Below are positions 1 to 5,613 of a DNA stretch of 5,613 bases, in pieces. Each line of letters opens with the position of its first letter. Position 1 is the stretch's first letter. The notes beneath the pieces are model-generated. The model was not told where the DNA came from and made no database searches. It saw nothing but the letters and a program-made list of their open reading frames with translations. A program made the translations under genes and the position numbers. The DNA lies in assembly GCA_964415245.1 (NCBI GenBank), contig CAYQAJ010000319.1:1-5613 (forward strand), in the 5' to 3' direction. This stretch comes from CAYQAJ01 sp964415245 (GTDB lineage Bacteria; Planctomycetota; Planctomycetia; Pirellulales; Pirellulaceae).

Positions 1-1271
1 TCCTGGGAAGCATGGCGCCCGAGGCCCGCCAGGAGTTCTACGACGGATACGATCGCTGGCTGAAGATGCCGCTGGACGAGTTGCCGCGCGACGAAGTCCG
101 CACGCAGATTCTGGGCTTCGCGGACGTGCTGAATGAGCTGCGCAAGGCATCCACCCGCGAGTCATGCGATTGGAACCTGGCGCTGGGCGAGCTGAAGGGG
201 GCCGAAACGATCGGCCTGTTGCTCCCCGAAGTGCAGGAGATGCGCAACGCCTCGCGCCTCTTGCGTTTGAAGGCCCAACTGCAAATCGCGGAGGGCGATT
301 TCGACGGCGCCATCGAAACGCTGCGAATGGGCTACCAGCTTGGAATCGACGTGGCCGAGACTCCGATCCTCATCAACGGCCTGGTGGGGATCGCCATTGT
401 CGGCATGATGAACGACGGCGTCCGCGAGTTGATCAATGTCCCCAGTTCTCCCAATCTCTACTGGGCGCTGGCGTCGCTTCCCGAGAGGCCAGTGGATCTG
501 CGTCCGGCCATGCAATATGAAATGAGTGTGCCGTTGCGGCTGTTTCCCTTTCTGGCCGACGCCGAAACTGCTGAGCGAACGCCCGCAGAGTGGCGACACG
601 AGATCGCCGACGCAATCACGCAGCTCAACACGTTGGGACCCCTGGGGGGATCGAACGGTCCCCACATTCTCCCCAATCAAGCCGAGCTGGCCGCCACGGC
701 GCTCGTGCTGGCCCGCTATCCGCAAGCCAAGAAAGAGCTGATCGACGCCGGCTACGACGAAGGGGCGGTCGAAAAGATGCCGTCTGCCCAGGTGGTGGCG
801 ATCGACGCCGCACGGACGTATCGCTACCTCTACGGCGAAATGTTCAAGTGGACGTTGCTTCCGTACTGGCAAGCCAATGAGCGGATCGAGCAAACCCTAG
901 CCAAGCTCCAGCGCGAAGGATATTTGGCTCCCGCCGCGGTGTCGCGCGAGGTGCTTCCCATCACCGCGCTGCTCATGCCCGCTTCTTTGGCGGCGATGCG
1001 GGCCGAGGTTCGGGTCGAGCGCGACCTGTCGGTTTTACGAACGATCGAGGCGCTGCGAGCGCACTATGCCGCGACTGGCGAGCTGCCCTCCACGCTCGAA
1101 GAGCTCGACTCGCTCCCCGCGCCTCGCAACCCGATCACGGGCGATCCGTTCGTGTACCGCGTGGCGGACGGGAAGGCCGTTCTCGACGCGCCGCCGCCGC
1201 GCGGGGTGGCTCCGCTTCACGGCGGCTACCAGTACGTGATCGAGATCTCCAAGAAGGATGGCGCTGAATAG
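1..1271 (+). CDS. Uncharacterised planctomycete-type helical protein, 5' end outside the window
   Basis: I do not recognise a named function. The reading frame is open from the left edge (first full codon at position 3) to a TAG at 1269-1271. An ATG at 12 would give 419 residues, but the frame stays open above it, the only purine run (GGGAAG) lies one base from it, and there is no signal peptide or clear N-terminal domain. I therefore treat the gene as truncated by the window edge. Counting from that ATG, residues about 83-111 (LKAQLQIAEGDFDGAIETLR) look like a TPR-type helix pair. A hydrophobic stretch follows at about 117-133, then an NLYWALASLP segment at 148-157. The C-terminus (about 340-388) has a long helix followed by LPSTLEEL...NPITGDPFVYR, a pattern like the C-terminal part of type II secretion pseudopilins and of many planctomycete surface proteins. 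From memory, similar full-length planctomycete proteins are secreted or envelope-associated, so an exported role is an inference. The next gene on the same strand starts 113 bases later. Confidence 0.8.
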   Translation, partial: LGSMAPEARQEFYDGYDRWLKMPLDELPRDEVRTQILGFADVLNELRKASTRESCDWNLALGELKGAETIGLLLPEVQEMRNASRLLRLKAQLQIAEGDFDGAIETLRMGYQLGIDVAETPILINGLVGIAIVGMMNDGVRELINVPSSPNLYWALASLPERPVDLRPAMQYEMSVPLRLFPFLADAETAERTPAEWRHEIADAITQLNTLGPLGGSNGPHILPNQAELAATALVLARYPQAKKELIDAGYDEGAVEKMPSAQVVAIDAARTYRYLYGEMFKWTLLPYWQANERIEQTLAKLQREGYLAPAAVSREVLPITALLMPASLAAMRAEVRVERDLSVLRTIEALRAHYAATGELPSTLEELDSLPAPRNPITGDPFVYRVADGKAVLDAPPPRGVAPLHGGYQYVIEISKKDGAE

Positions 1272-1297
1272 CTCGCCCGCGCTCGGCGGGATCGAGC
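1271..1297 (+). terminator. Possible hairpin after the first gene (weak terminator candidate)
   Basis: Directly after the stop codon, GCTCGCCCGC (1271-1280) can pair with GCGGG (1286-1290) and CGAGC (1293-1297). This gives a 5+5 bp stem with a two-base bulge (AT, 1291-1292) and a five-base loop. No T-run follows, so it is not a canonical intrinsic terminator. It could be a mRNA 3'-end stabiliser or a chance GC-rich fold. Confidence 0.3.
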
Positions 1298-1306
1298 GAC
1301 TAGCGT

Positions 1307-1346
1307 GAATGACGAATGACGAAGCCCGAATGACGAAGGGATGACG
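1307..1346 (+). repeat. Cluster of GAATGACG short repeats
   Basis: The octamer GAATGACG occurs at 1307-1314, 1314-1321 (sharing one base, so a 7-bp period) and 1328-1335. A one-mismatch copy, GGATGACG, lies at 1339-1346. The copies are confined to the spacer between two plus-strand genes and have no coding explanation. I recall similar GAATGACG/CGTCATTC strings between genes in other planctomycete genomes, but this is memory and not a search. Function is unknown. Confidence 0.6.
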
Positions 1347-1371
1347 CGGTGCGAACAACAAACTGCCAATC

Positions 1372-1377
1372 GAGGAG
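1372..1377 (+). promoter_or_regulatory. Shine-Dalgarno site that decides the start of the DUF1559 gene
   Basis: GAGGAG at 1372-1377 is the only good ribosome-binding sequence here. It stands 7 bases before the ATG at 1385 but only 1 base before the in-frame ATG at 1379, and it lies inside the longer frame that opens at the GTG at 1349. The ATG at 1385 is therefore preferred. It also places a clean signal peptide at the N-terminus. Confidence 0.65.
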
Positions 1378-1384
1378 AATGGCC

Positions 1385-3004
1385 ATGACGCGGACACGGT
1401 TTGCTGGGGTGTCTATCGTTCTTCTGTCGACCGTATCCCTGGTGCTTGTGGGGCCAGTAGGCCAAGTCCTGAACCGGGCGCACGCCGCCGAGCCGGCCGA
1501 GACCATTGCCCCGTTCGTCGACGAGCAGGTCGTGGCGGTTGGGTACGTCAATCTGGCCAAACTCGACGTGCTTGGTCTGGTACGTAATGTCGCCAACCGG
1601 GCGGTGACACGCGACGCATTGGCTCCCTCGCCCGACGCAAGCGGCCGCCTTACCCCGGCCGAAGCGTTCCGCGCTCAGTTCGATCAAGCCGGAGCCGCCG
1701 CCGACGCCGTGGTGCGGACCCTTCGCGACGCCGGTTGCAGCGAGTTGTTCCTGGTGGTCCGCAGCATCGACCCACGGGAAATGCCGTTTGTCGTGGCGCC
1801 GATCAGTAAAGACGGTAACGCCGAGACGGTCGCCGCGCTCTTGAAAAAACCGCAGGGACCCTTCGACGAAACCGGCACCGTCCACGGCGCCGTGGTGGCC
1901 GGCTCGCGCGGCATCCTCGACCGCGTTAAGGCGATCGAGCCTACGAAACGGCCTGATCTGGCGGAAGCAATCGCGGCAGAGAAAGACGGCGAGTTGCGGC
2001 TGGCGATCGTCCCCACCGAAGATCAGCGTCGCGTGCTTCGCGAGATGATGCCGGCCCTTCCCGATGACTTGGGCGGCGACGACGCGGCCGGCATTCTGGC
2101 CGACGGGCTGCGGTGGATCGCTGTGTCGCTCAACACTTCGCCTAAGCTTTCCGCCGCCGTGATTGTGCAAGCTAAGAACGCCGAGGCCGCCCGCGCTCTG
2201 GAGCAGATGGCCCAATCGGGCGTGAAACAACTGGGCGAAGTGCCCGACGTCCGCCGGGCGCTGCCGGATTACGACGAATTGGCCAAGTTGCTCACCCCGC
2301 GCGTCGAGGGCGACCGGCTGGTGCTTGTGCTTGCCGCCGAGGAAGGTGGCGCCAATCCGCTCGCACGGCTGATTAGCACGCCGTTTTCCGGCGCCCGCCA
2401 GGCAGCGCAGCGTGCTCATTGCACCAATAACCTGAAGCAACTCGCGCTGGCCATGCACAACTATTACGATACGTACAAGCATTTGCCCGCGAGGGCCAAC
2501 TACAGCGATGATGGCAAGCCGCTGTTGAGCTGGCGCGTGCAATTGCTTCCCTACATCGAGGAGGCTGCACTGTACAAGGAGTTCCACCTCGACGAACCGT
2601 GGGACAGCGAGCACAACATCAAACTGGTCGAGAAGATGCCCAAAGTGTTTGCGTGCCCGACCGCCAAGCTGGAAAACGGTAAGACGACCTACTTGGTGCC
2701 TGTATCCGACGGAACGTTGTTCAGCAAGAAAGAGGGAACGGGGTTCCAGGACGTGAAGGACGGTACATCCAACACGTTGATGATCGTGGAGGTGGATGAA
2801 GATCATGCCGTCATTTGGACCAGGCCCGACGATCTGGATGTCGATCTCAAGGCGCCCTTGCGCGGCCTGGGCTTCGAGCACGGCGACGGCTTTCTGACGG
2901 CATTCTGCGACGGCAGCGCGCGATTCATCTCGAAGAACATTGAGGTGAAGGTGCTGTCGGCCCTGTTCACGATCGCCGGCGGCGAATCGGTGGAGTCGCC
3001 GTAA
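1385..3004 (+). CDS. Exported DUF1559 (SBP_bac_10) domain protein with a non-pilin N-terminus
   Basis: From the ATG at 1385 the protein has 539 residues. It begins with a basic start (MTRTR), a hydrophobic core (about 6-23) and an AHA|AEP signal peptidase I-like site after residue 34, so it is probably exported. Residues about 40-330 form a domain I cannot name; it opens with EQVVAVGYVNLAKLDV, a phrase resembling planctomycete proteins that describe a value or state of a surface component. The C-terminal part is DUF1559: RAHCTNNLKQLALAMHNYYD from residue 343, then LPAR, SWRVQLLPYIEEAALY (from 382), ACPTA, DGTSNTLMIVE and HGDGFLTAFCDGSARFIS from residue 499. Typical family members start with a type IV pilin-like segment (GFTLVELLVVIAIIG) directly before the AREAARR.QC.NNLKQ block. 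Here that segment is absent, although ARQAAQRAHC keeps the block. The family is very numerous in Planctomycetes and its function is not established; a cell-surface or periplasmic role is likely. The alternative starts are the GTG at 1349 and the ATG at 1379. Confidence 0.9.
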   Translation: MTRTRFAGVSIVLLSTVSLVLVGPVGQVLNRAHAAEPAETIAPFVDEQVVAVGYVNLAKLDVLGLVRNVANRAVTRDALAPSPDASGRLTPAEAFRAQFDQAGAAADAVVRTLRDAGCSELFLVVRSIDPREMPFVVAPISKDGNAETVAALLKKPQGPFDETGTVHGAVVAGSRGILDRVKAIEPTKRPDLAEAIAAEKDGELRLAIVPTEDQRRVLREMMPALPDDLGGDDAAGILADGLRWIAVSLNTSPKLSAAVIVQAKNAEAARALEQMAQSGVKQLGEVPDVRRALPDYDELAKLLTPRVEGDRLVLVLAAEEGGANPLARLISTPFSGARQAAQRAHCTNNLKQLALAMHNYYDTYKHLPARANYSDDGKPLLSWRVQLLPYIEEAALYKEFHLDEPWDSEHNIKLVEKMPKVFACPTAKLENGKTTYLVPVSDGTLFSKKEGTGFQDVKDGTSNTLMIVEVDEDHAVIWTRPDDLDVDLKAPLRGLGFEHGDGFLTAFCDGSARFISKNIEVKVLSALFTIAGGESVESP

Positions 3005-3046
3005 GCGCGATTGCCGCCGAAGTCGCACGGTGTTGGCGTTGGCGCC

Positions 3047-3076
3047 GTCATTCCCGCGAAGGCGGGAACCCACGCC
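3047..3076. repeat. Palindromic 30-bp repeat, copy 1
   Basis: This copy contains a perfect 7-bp inverted repeat with a four-base loop, TTCCCGC-GAAG-GCGGGAA (3051-3068), flanked by GTCA on the left and CCCACGCC on the right. It is 27/30 identical to the copy at 3106-3135. The core matches the widespread intergenic family containing GTCATTCCCGCGAAGGCGGG, and its ATTCCC-N8-GGGAAT-like shape resembles the dRS3 repeats of Neisseria. It lies between two convergent genes, where a hairpin could form in transcripts from either side, but no T-run follows on either strand. Confidence 0.8.
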
Positions 3077-3105
3077 CCGTTCATGTGGCGCTTACCGGCG
3101 ACGTC

Positions 3106-3135
3106 GTCAATCCCGTGAAGGCGGGAATCCACGCC
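3106..3135. repeat. Palindromic 30-bp repeat, copy 2, abutting the ATPase stop codon
   Basis: This is a direct copy of the repeat at 3047-3076, offset by 59 bp, with three differences (repeat positions 5, 11 and 23). The stem is weaker here: TCCCGT-GAAG-GCGGGA with one T-G wobble pair. Its right edge (3135) is directly adjacent to the stop codon of the ATPase gene (TGA, 3138-3136 on the minus strand), so the repeat forms the start of that gene's 3' untranslated region. It may help end or protect the operon transcript, but this is inference. Confidence 0.8.
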
Positions 3136-3912
3136 TCACGGCATCACGCGGCTCAAGAACTGCCGCGCGCGCGGAGTTTGCGGGTCGTCGAGCACTTTCT
3201 CGGGCGGGCCCTGCTCGACAATCGAACCGTCGGCCAGCACGACTACCCGGTCGGCGGCGCGTCGAGCGAAGCCGATTTCGTGCGTCACCACGATCAGGGT
3301 GAGTCCATCTCGCTTCAGGTCGACCAGCACGTCGAGTACCTCGTGCTTGAGCTCGGGGTCGAGAGCGCTGGTGATCTCGTCGCACAACAGTCCGCGGGGC
3401 GACATTGCCAGGGCCCGCGCGATCGCCACCCGCTGTTGCTGCCCGCCCGAGAGCTGCCGCGGATAGGCGTCGAGCCGATCGGCCAGGCCGACCCGCTCCA
3501 ACAAAGCGATGGCGTGCGTGCGGGCCTTGTCGCGGGGTGTGCCCAGCACGTGCCGGGGCGCTTCGGTCAGGTTGTCCAGCACGTTCAGGTGCGGGAAGAG
3601 GCGAAAGTCCTGAAAGATCATTCCTAGCATTCGCCGCAACGGTCGCGCGGCCGAACTGGAAAAGCCCGCCGACAGCCGATGCGGCCCCACACGCACCTCG
3701 CCCCGCTCGAACGGACACAGCCCGTTGGCGCATCGCAGCAAAGTCGATTTGCCGCCGCCGCTGGGGCCGATCACCGCCACCGTTTCGCCGGGCTGCACGG
3801 CAAGCGTCACGCCGTCGAGCACCACGCGCTCGCCGAAGCGCTTGTGAATGCCGTCGAGCTCGACGGCGCACGGCTCCGATACAGTGCTGGTTGTAGCGGT
3901 CGGCTCAGACAT
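3136..3912 (-). CDS. Polar amino acid ABC transporter ATP-binding protein (GlnQ/HisP type)
   Basis: This 258-residue protein is a complete ABC ATPase that sits on the cytoplasmic face and powers import by the permease encoded just upstream. Visible motifs: an aromatic A-loop in KRFGERVVLDGV (F26), Walker A GPSGGGKST (49-57), Q-loop FQDFRLFPHLNVLDN (Q101), signature LSGGQQQRVAIARALA (154-169), Walker B LLCDE (175-179), D-loop SALDPE (182-187), and H-loop THEIGFARRAADRVV (H211). The FPHL.VL.N and THE.GFAR..ADRV phrases are typical of the polar amino acid (PAAT) subfamily, as is a length near 245-260. After the catalytic glutamate there is Ile (E179-I180-T) where Pro is usual; the catalytic residues are intact. 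The ATG at 3912 overlaps the upstream stop by 8 nt, and a GGGGG run (3921-3917) 4 bases before it may act as a weak ribosome site, so translational coupling is likely. The exact substrate cannot be read from the ATPase, and no symbol is assigned. Confidence 0.95.
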   Translation of the reverse strand: MSEPTATTSTVSEPCAVELDGIHKRFGERVVLDGVTLAVQPGETVAVIGPSGGGKSTLLRCANGLCPFERGEVRVGPHRLSAGFSSSAARPLRRMLGMIFQDFRLFPHLNVLDNLTEAPRHVLGTPRDKARTHAIALLERVGLADRLDAYPRQLSGGQQQRVAIARALAMSPRGLLCDEITSALDPELKHEVLDVLVDLKRDGLTLIVVTHEIGFARRAADRVVVLADGSIVEQGPPEKVLDDPQTPRARQFLSRVMP

Positions 3913-5437
3913 GGCGCCCCCACCGCCTCTCGAGGTAGCGCGACAGGTATCCCAGCGGCACCGACATCACCAGGTACAGCGCCGCGGTAGCCAGGCCGAT
4001 CTCCAGGTACTTGAGACTCGACTTGGCCAGCATCTGGTACTGCTTGGTCAGCTCGACCACCGCGATGACGCTCACCAGGCTCGTGTCCTTGAACAGGGCC
4101 ACGAAGTCGTTCGTCACCGGCGGCAACACGATTCGCACCGCCTGCGGCACGATGATGCGGCGGAAGGTCGTGGTCGGCCTCATGCCGAGCGAAGCGGCCG
4201 CCTCCCACTGCCCCGAGGGAATGGCCAGGATGCCCGCGCGGTAGATTTCCGCTTCGTACGCCGCGTAGTTGAGCCCGAAACCCAGCACTGCCGCCGCCAT
4301 GGGCGACAGCTTGAGCGACCACACCCCCAGCCCCGCGCCGACCGTCGGCAGCCCGTAATAGAGAAAGTACAACAAGAGCAGCACCGGAATGCCGCGAAAG
4401 AACTCCACGTACACGGTGGCCAGCCACCGTAGCGGCGCCGGCCCGTACAGCCGCGAAATCGAGATCGGCAGCGCCAGCGCCATCGCCAGCATCATGCTCA
4501 TCACCGAGATTTCGACCGTTACGACCGCGGCTTGCGCCAGAATGGGAAAGTACTTCCCGAACGTCCAGCGGCTGCCTGAAGCTCCCAGCACGTCGACCGG
4601 GAGCGCTTCATCGGCCAGGCGAAGCTGATCGTCATTCCAGATGTGCCACTTTTGGTAGATGCTCTTGAGCCGGCCCGATTCCACGAGCCGCACGATCGCA
4701 TCGTCGACCTGGCAGGCCAGCGCTTCGTCTTCGGGACGAAAGGCGATCGCATAATAGCCCTCGTCGGTCGGTTCGCCGACGTATTTCAGCTTGGGATTGG
4801 GCCGCGCGTAGTAAACGGCGATGGGCAGATCCAACAGCACCGCATCGATGCGGCCTAGTTCCAGGTCGAGGTACGGTTCGACCTGGCCGTCGTACACGCG
4901 CTTTTCGATTTCCAGTTTGTCGAGCAGCCGCTCGGCCGCCGTCTCGCCGAGCGTGCCGACGACGGCGCCGGTCGCTTTGCACTCGTCGAGCGTGGCAAAT
5001 CGCTGCTCGTCGGCGCGGACCACCAACTGCTGTTTGTAAATGTAATACGGCCGGCTGAAGCGGACCCGCGCGGCTCGGTCGGGCGTGATCTCCAGGCCGT
5101 TCATGGCGAAATCGTAGTCGCCGCGTTCGAGTCCCGGCACCAGCTCGTCGAAATGGTACTGCACGAACTCGATTTCGCGGCGCAGCTCCTCGCCCAGCGC
5201 GACGGCCAGATCGACCTCGAAGCCGACGTTGCGATTGGGGTCGTCGGGGTCCTTGAAGATGTAGGGAGCGCCCCCTTCGGCATCGGCCGCCCACCGCAAG
5301 GGCGGCGCCGTTTCGGCACTTCGCTTTGTCTGCCCCGCGACTGGAGTTTGCCGCTCGGCGATAACTCCGAGCGTCGCGATTATTACCGCAACGATGAGCG
5401 CAGCCAGAAGCAGCCGGCGAAGATCAGTCCATAACAT
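3905..5437 (-). CDS. Amino acid ABC transporter, substrate-binding protein fused to permease
   Basis: The 510-residue protein combines two usually separate importer parts. Residues 8-26 form a hydrophobic signal or anchor segment with no lipobox Cys. Residues about 46-266 are a periplasmic-type binding domain (SBP_bac_3): PYIF, GFEVDLAVALGEEL (72-85), the block NGLEITPDRAARVRFSRPYY (113-132), and GRIDAVLLDLPIAVYY (195-210). By comparison with glutamine-binding protein, Arg121 should hold the ligand carboxylate and Asp203 the amino group, so an alpha-amino acid ligand is expected. After a linker (about 267-295), residues 296-505 are an HisM/GlnP-type permease with about five membrane segments and the EAA coupling loop EIYRAGILAIPSGQWEAAASLG (397-418). 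The fusion resembles GlnP of lactic acid bacteria but with one binding domain. The ATG at 5437 is the only start: an in-frame TAA lies at 5479-5477 and no ATG, GTG or TTG lies between. No Shine-Dalgarno precedes it. Glutamine or glutamate is the best substrate guess; histidine or arginine cannot be excluded. Confidence 0.93.
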   Translation of the reverse strand: MLWTDLRRLLLAALIVAVIIATLGVIAERQTPVAGQTKRSAETAPPLRWAADAEGGAPYIFKDPDDPNRNVGFEVDLAVALGEELRREIEFVQYHFDELVPGLERGDYDFAMNGLEITPDRAARVRFSRPYYIYKQQLVVRADEQRFATLDECKATGAVVGTLGETAAERLLDKLEIEKRVYDGQVEPYLDLELGRIDAVLLDLPIAVYYARPNPKLKYVGEPTDEGYYAIAFRPEDEALACQVDDAIVRLVESGRLKSIYQKWHIWNDDQLRLADEALPVDVLGASGSRWTFGKYFPILAQAAVVTVEISVMSMMLAMALALPISISRLYGPAPLRWLATVYVEFFRGIPVLLLLYFLYYGLPTVGAGLGVWSLKLSPMAAAVLGFGLNYAAYEAEIYRAGILAIPSGQWEAAASLGMRPTTTFRRIIVPQAVRIVLPPVTNDFVALFKDTSLVSVIAVVELTKQYQMLAKSSLKYLEIGLATAALYLVMSVPLGYLSRYLERRWGRHV

Positions 5438-5440
5438 CTG

Positions 5441-5486
5441 AGTTGGGGACCGAGGAGCGGAGTTGGGGATTGGGGGTTAGGGATTG
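5441..5486 (+). repeat. G-run tract in the leader of the transporter operon
   Basis: The nonamer AGTTGGGGA occurs at 5441-5449 and 5461-5469 (20-bp spacing). It is followed by GGGGATTGGGGGTTAGGG (5465-5482). Together there are four G-runs (5445-5448, 5465-5468, 5472-5476, 5480-5482) with loops of 16, 3 and 3 bases, enough for a possible G-quadruplex on the plus strand, which is the template strand for the minus-strand operon. On the operon mRNA the same stretch is C-rich and nearly G-free. This is direct from the sequence; folding in the cell is inference. Confidence 0.45.
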
Positions 5487-5496
5487 GAGCGACAGT

Positions 5497-5527
5497 TTGA
5501 GAGTTGAACGTTGGGAGTTGAGAGTTG
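5497..5527 (+). repeat. Short TTGAGAGTTG direct repeats
   Basis: TTGAGAGTTG is found at 5497-5506 and 5518-5527, and the one-mismatch form TTGGGAGTTG lies between them at 5511-5520. On the operon strand these read as CAACTCTCAA-type words. Together with the G-run tract next to them they make the 5438-5560 region low in C on the plus strand. I recognise no binding site or promoter in them. Confidence 0.5.
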
Positions 5528-5613
5528 TTTGAGTTTTGCGATTTGGAGCTTTGCCGCTTGGCAATCCGCAACGCCGGGACAGCGCTCCGCTGCGCGTCGC
5601 GGCTAACCGTGGC

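Larger units (their letters stand above)
5438..5613. other. Non-coding region upstream of the transporter operon
   Basis: No convincing gene lies here on either strand. The part near the gene (5438-5560) consists of the repeated G/T-rich words listed separately. The outer part (5561-5613) returns to ordinary high-GC sequence and contains AGCGCTCCGCTGCGCG, with a small GCGC..GCGC inverted repeat. A promoter for the minus-strand operon must lie here or beyond the right edge, but I see no convincing -35/-10 pair. Confidence 0.5.

Noticed and set aside
162..893. A 243-residue minus-strand open frame opposite the first gene
   Set aside because: The translation is rich in His, Arg and Gly with no domain, and it is the antisense reading of a plausible plus-strand protein.
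1349..1384. The GTG at 1349 as start of the DUF1559 gene
   Set aside because: It adds 12 residues ahead of the basic start of the signal peptide, and the good GAGGAG ribosome site would fall inside the coding frame. The ATG at 1385 has correct spacing.
1226..3073. A 615-residue open frame on the minus strand, antisense to the DUF1559 gene
   Set aside because: It lies almost entirely opposite a gene with clear DUF1559 motifs and a signal peptide. Its translation has no recognisable domain and runs into the repeat-rich spacers. Long antisense frames are expected in high-GC DNA.
3047..3135. The two 30-bp repeats as a minimal CRISPR array
   Set aside because: There are only two copies with a 29-bp gap, no cas gene is nearby, the core belongs to a widespread palindromic intergenic repeat, and one copy abuts a stop codon.
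3085..3627. A 180-residue plus-strand open frame across the ATPase gene
   Set aside because: It is antisense to an ATPase with all catalytic motifs intact, and it starts inside the repeat-bearing spacer.
5383..5571. A 62-residue minus-strand frame over the transporter leader
   Set aside because: Its translation is Ser/Pro/Asn/Gln-rich and derives from the short-word repeats; it overlaps the transporter start out of frame and has no ribosome site.
5561..5613. A structured RNA or origin-like element at the right edge
   Set aside because: Only a small GC-rich inverted repeat is visible, and there is no extended stem, conserved motif or A/T-rich unwinding region.

Overview
The window looks like chromosomal DNA of a planctomycete, most likely from the Pirellulales and their relatives. 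The main reason is the DUF1559 (SBP_bac_10) protein at 1385-3004, a family strongly expanded in and nearly diagnostic of Planctomycetes. The high-GC coding sequence, the generic planctomycete-type secreted or hypothetical gene upstream, and the short-word repeats between genes fit this. The order-level placement rests on recall of these patterns, not on a search.

Layout: (1) 1-1271, plus strand: the 3' part of a large uncharacterised helical protein whose N-terminus lies off the left edge. (2) 1272-1384: a short spacer with a GC hairpin and a cluster of GAATGACG-type repeats. (3) 1385-3004, plus strand: an exported protein with a Sec signal peptide, a roughly 300-residue domain I do not recognise, and a C-terminal DUF1559 domain. 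(4) 3005-3135: a spacer between convergent genes that carries two copies of a 30-bp palindromic repeat; the second ends exactly next to the stop codon of the following gene. (5) 3136-5437, minus strand: a two-gene ABC uptake operon for a polar amino acid. The upstream gene (3905-5437) fuses the substrate-binding protein to the membrane permease. The downstream gene (3136-3912) is the ATPase, and its start overlaps the permease stop by 8 nt (ATGTCTGA). (6) 5438-5613: the leader of the operon, a biased region made of repeated G/T-rich words on the plus strand, with no recognisable Shine-Dalgarno sequence.

How the genes work together: the two minus-strand genes should form a complete importer. 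The tethered binding domain captures a glutamine/glutamate-like amino acid outside the cytoplasmic membrane, the permease domain forms a homodimeric channel, and the ATPase dimer drives transport. No separate binding-protein gene is needed. The two plus-strand genes are not obviously connected to the transporter and converge on it. I see no tRNA, rRNA, CRISPR array, transposase, phage gene or clear defence system. The content is mostly ordinary; the more curious parts are the non-coding repeats and the domain architectures.
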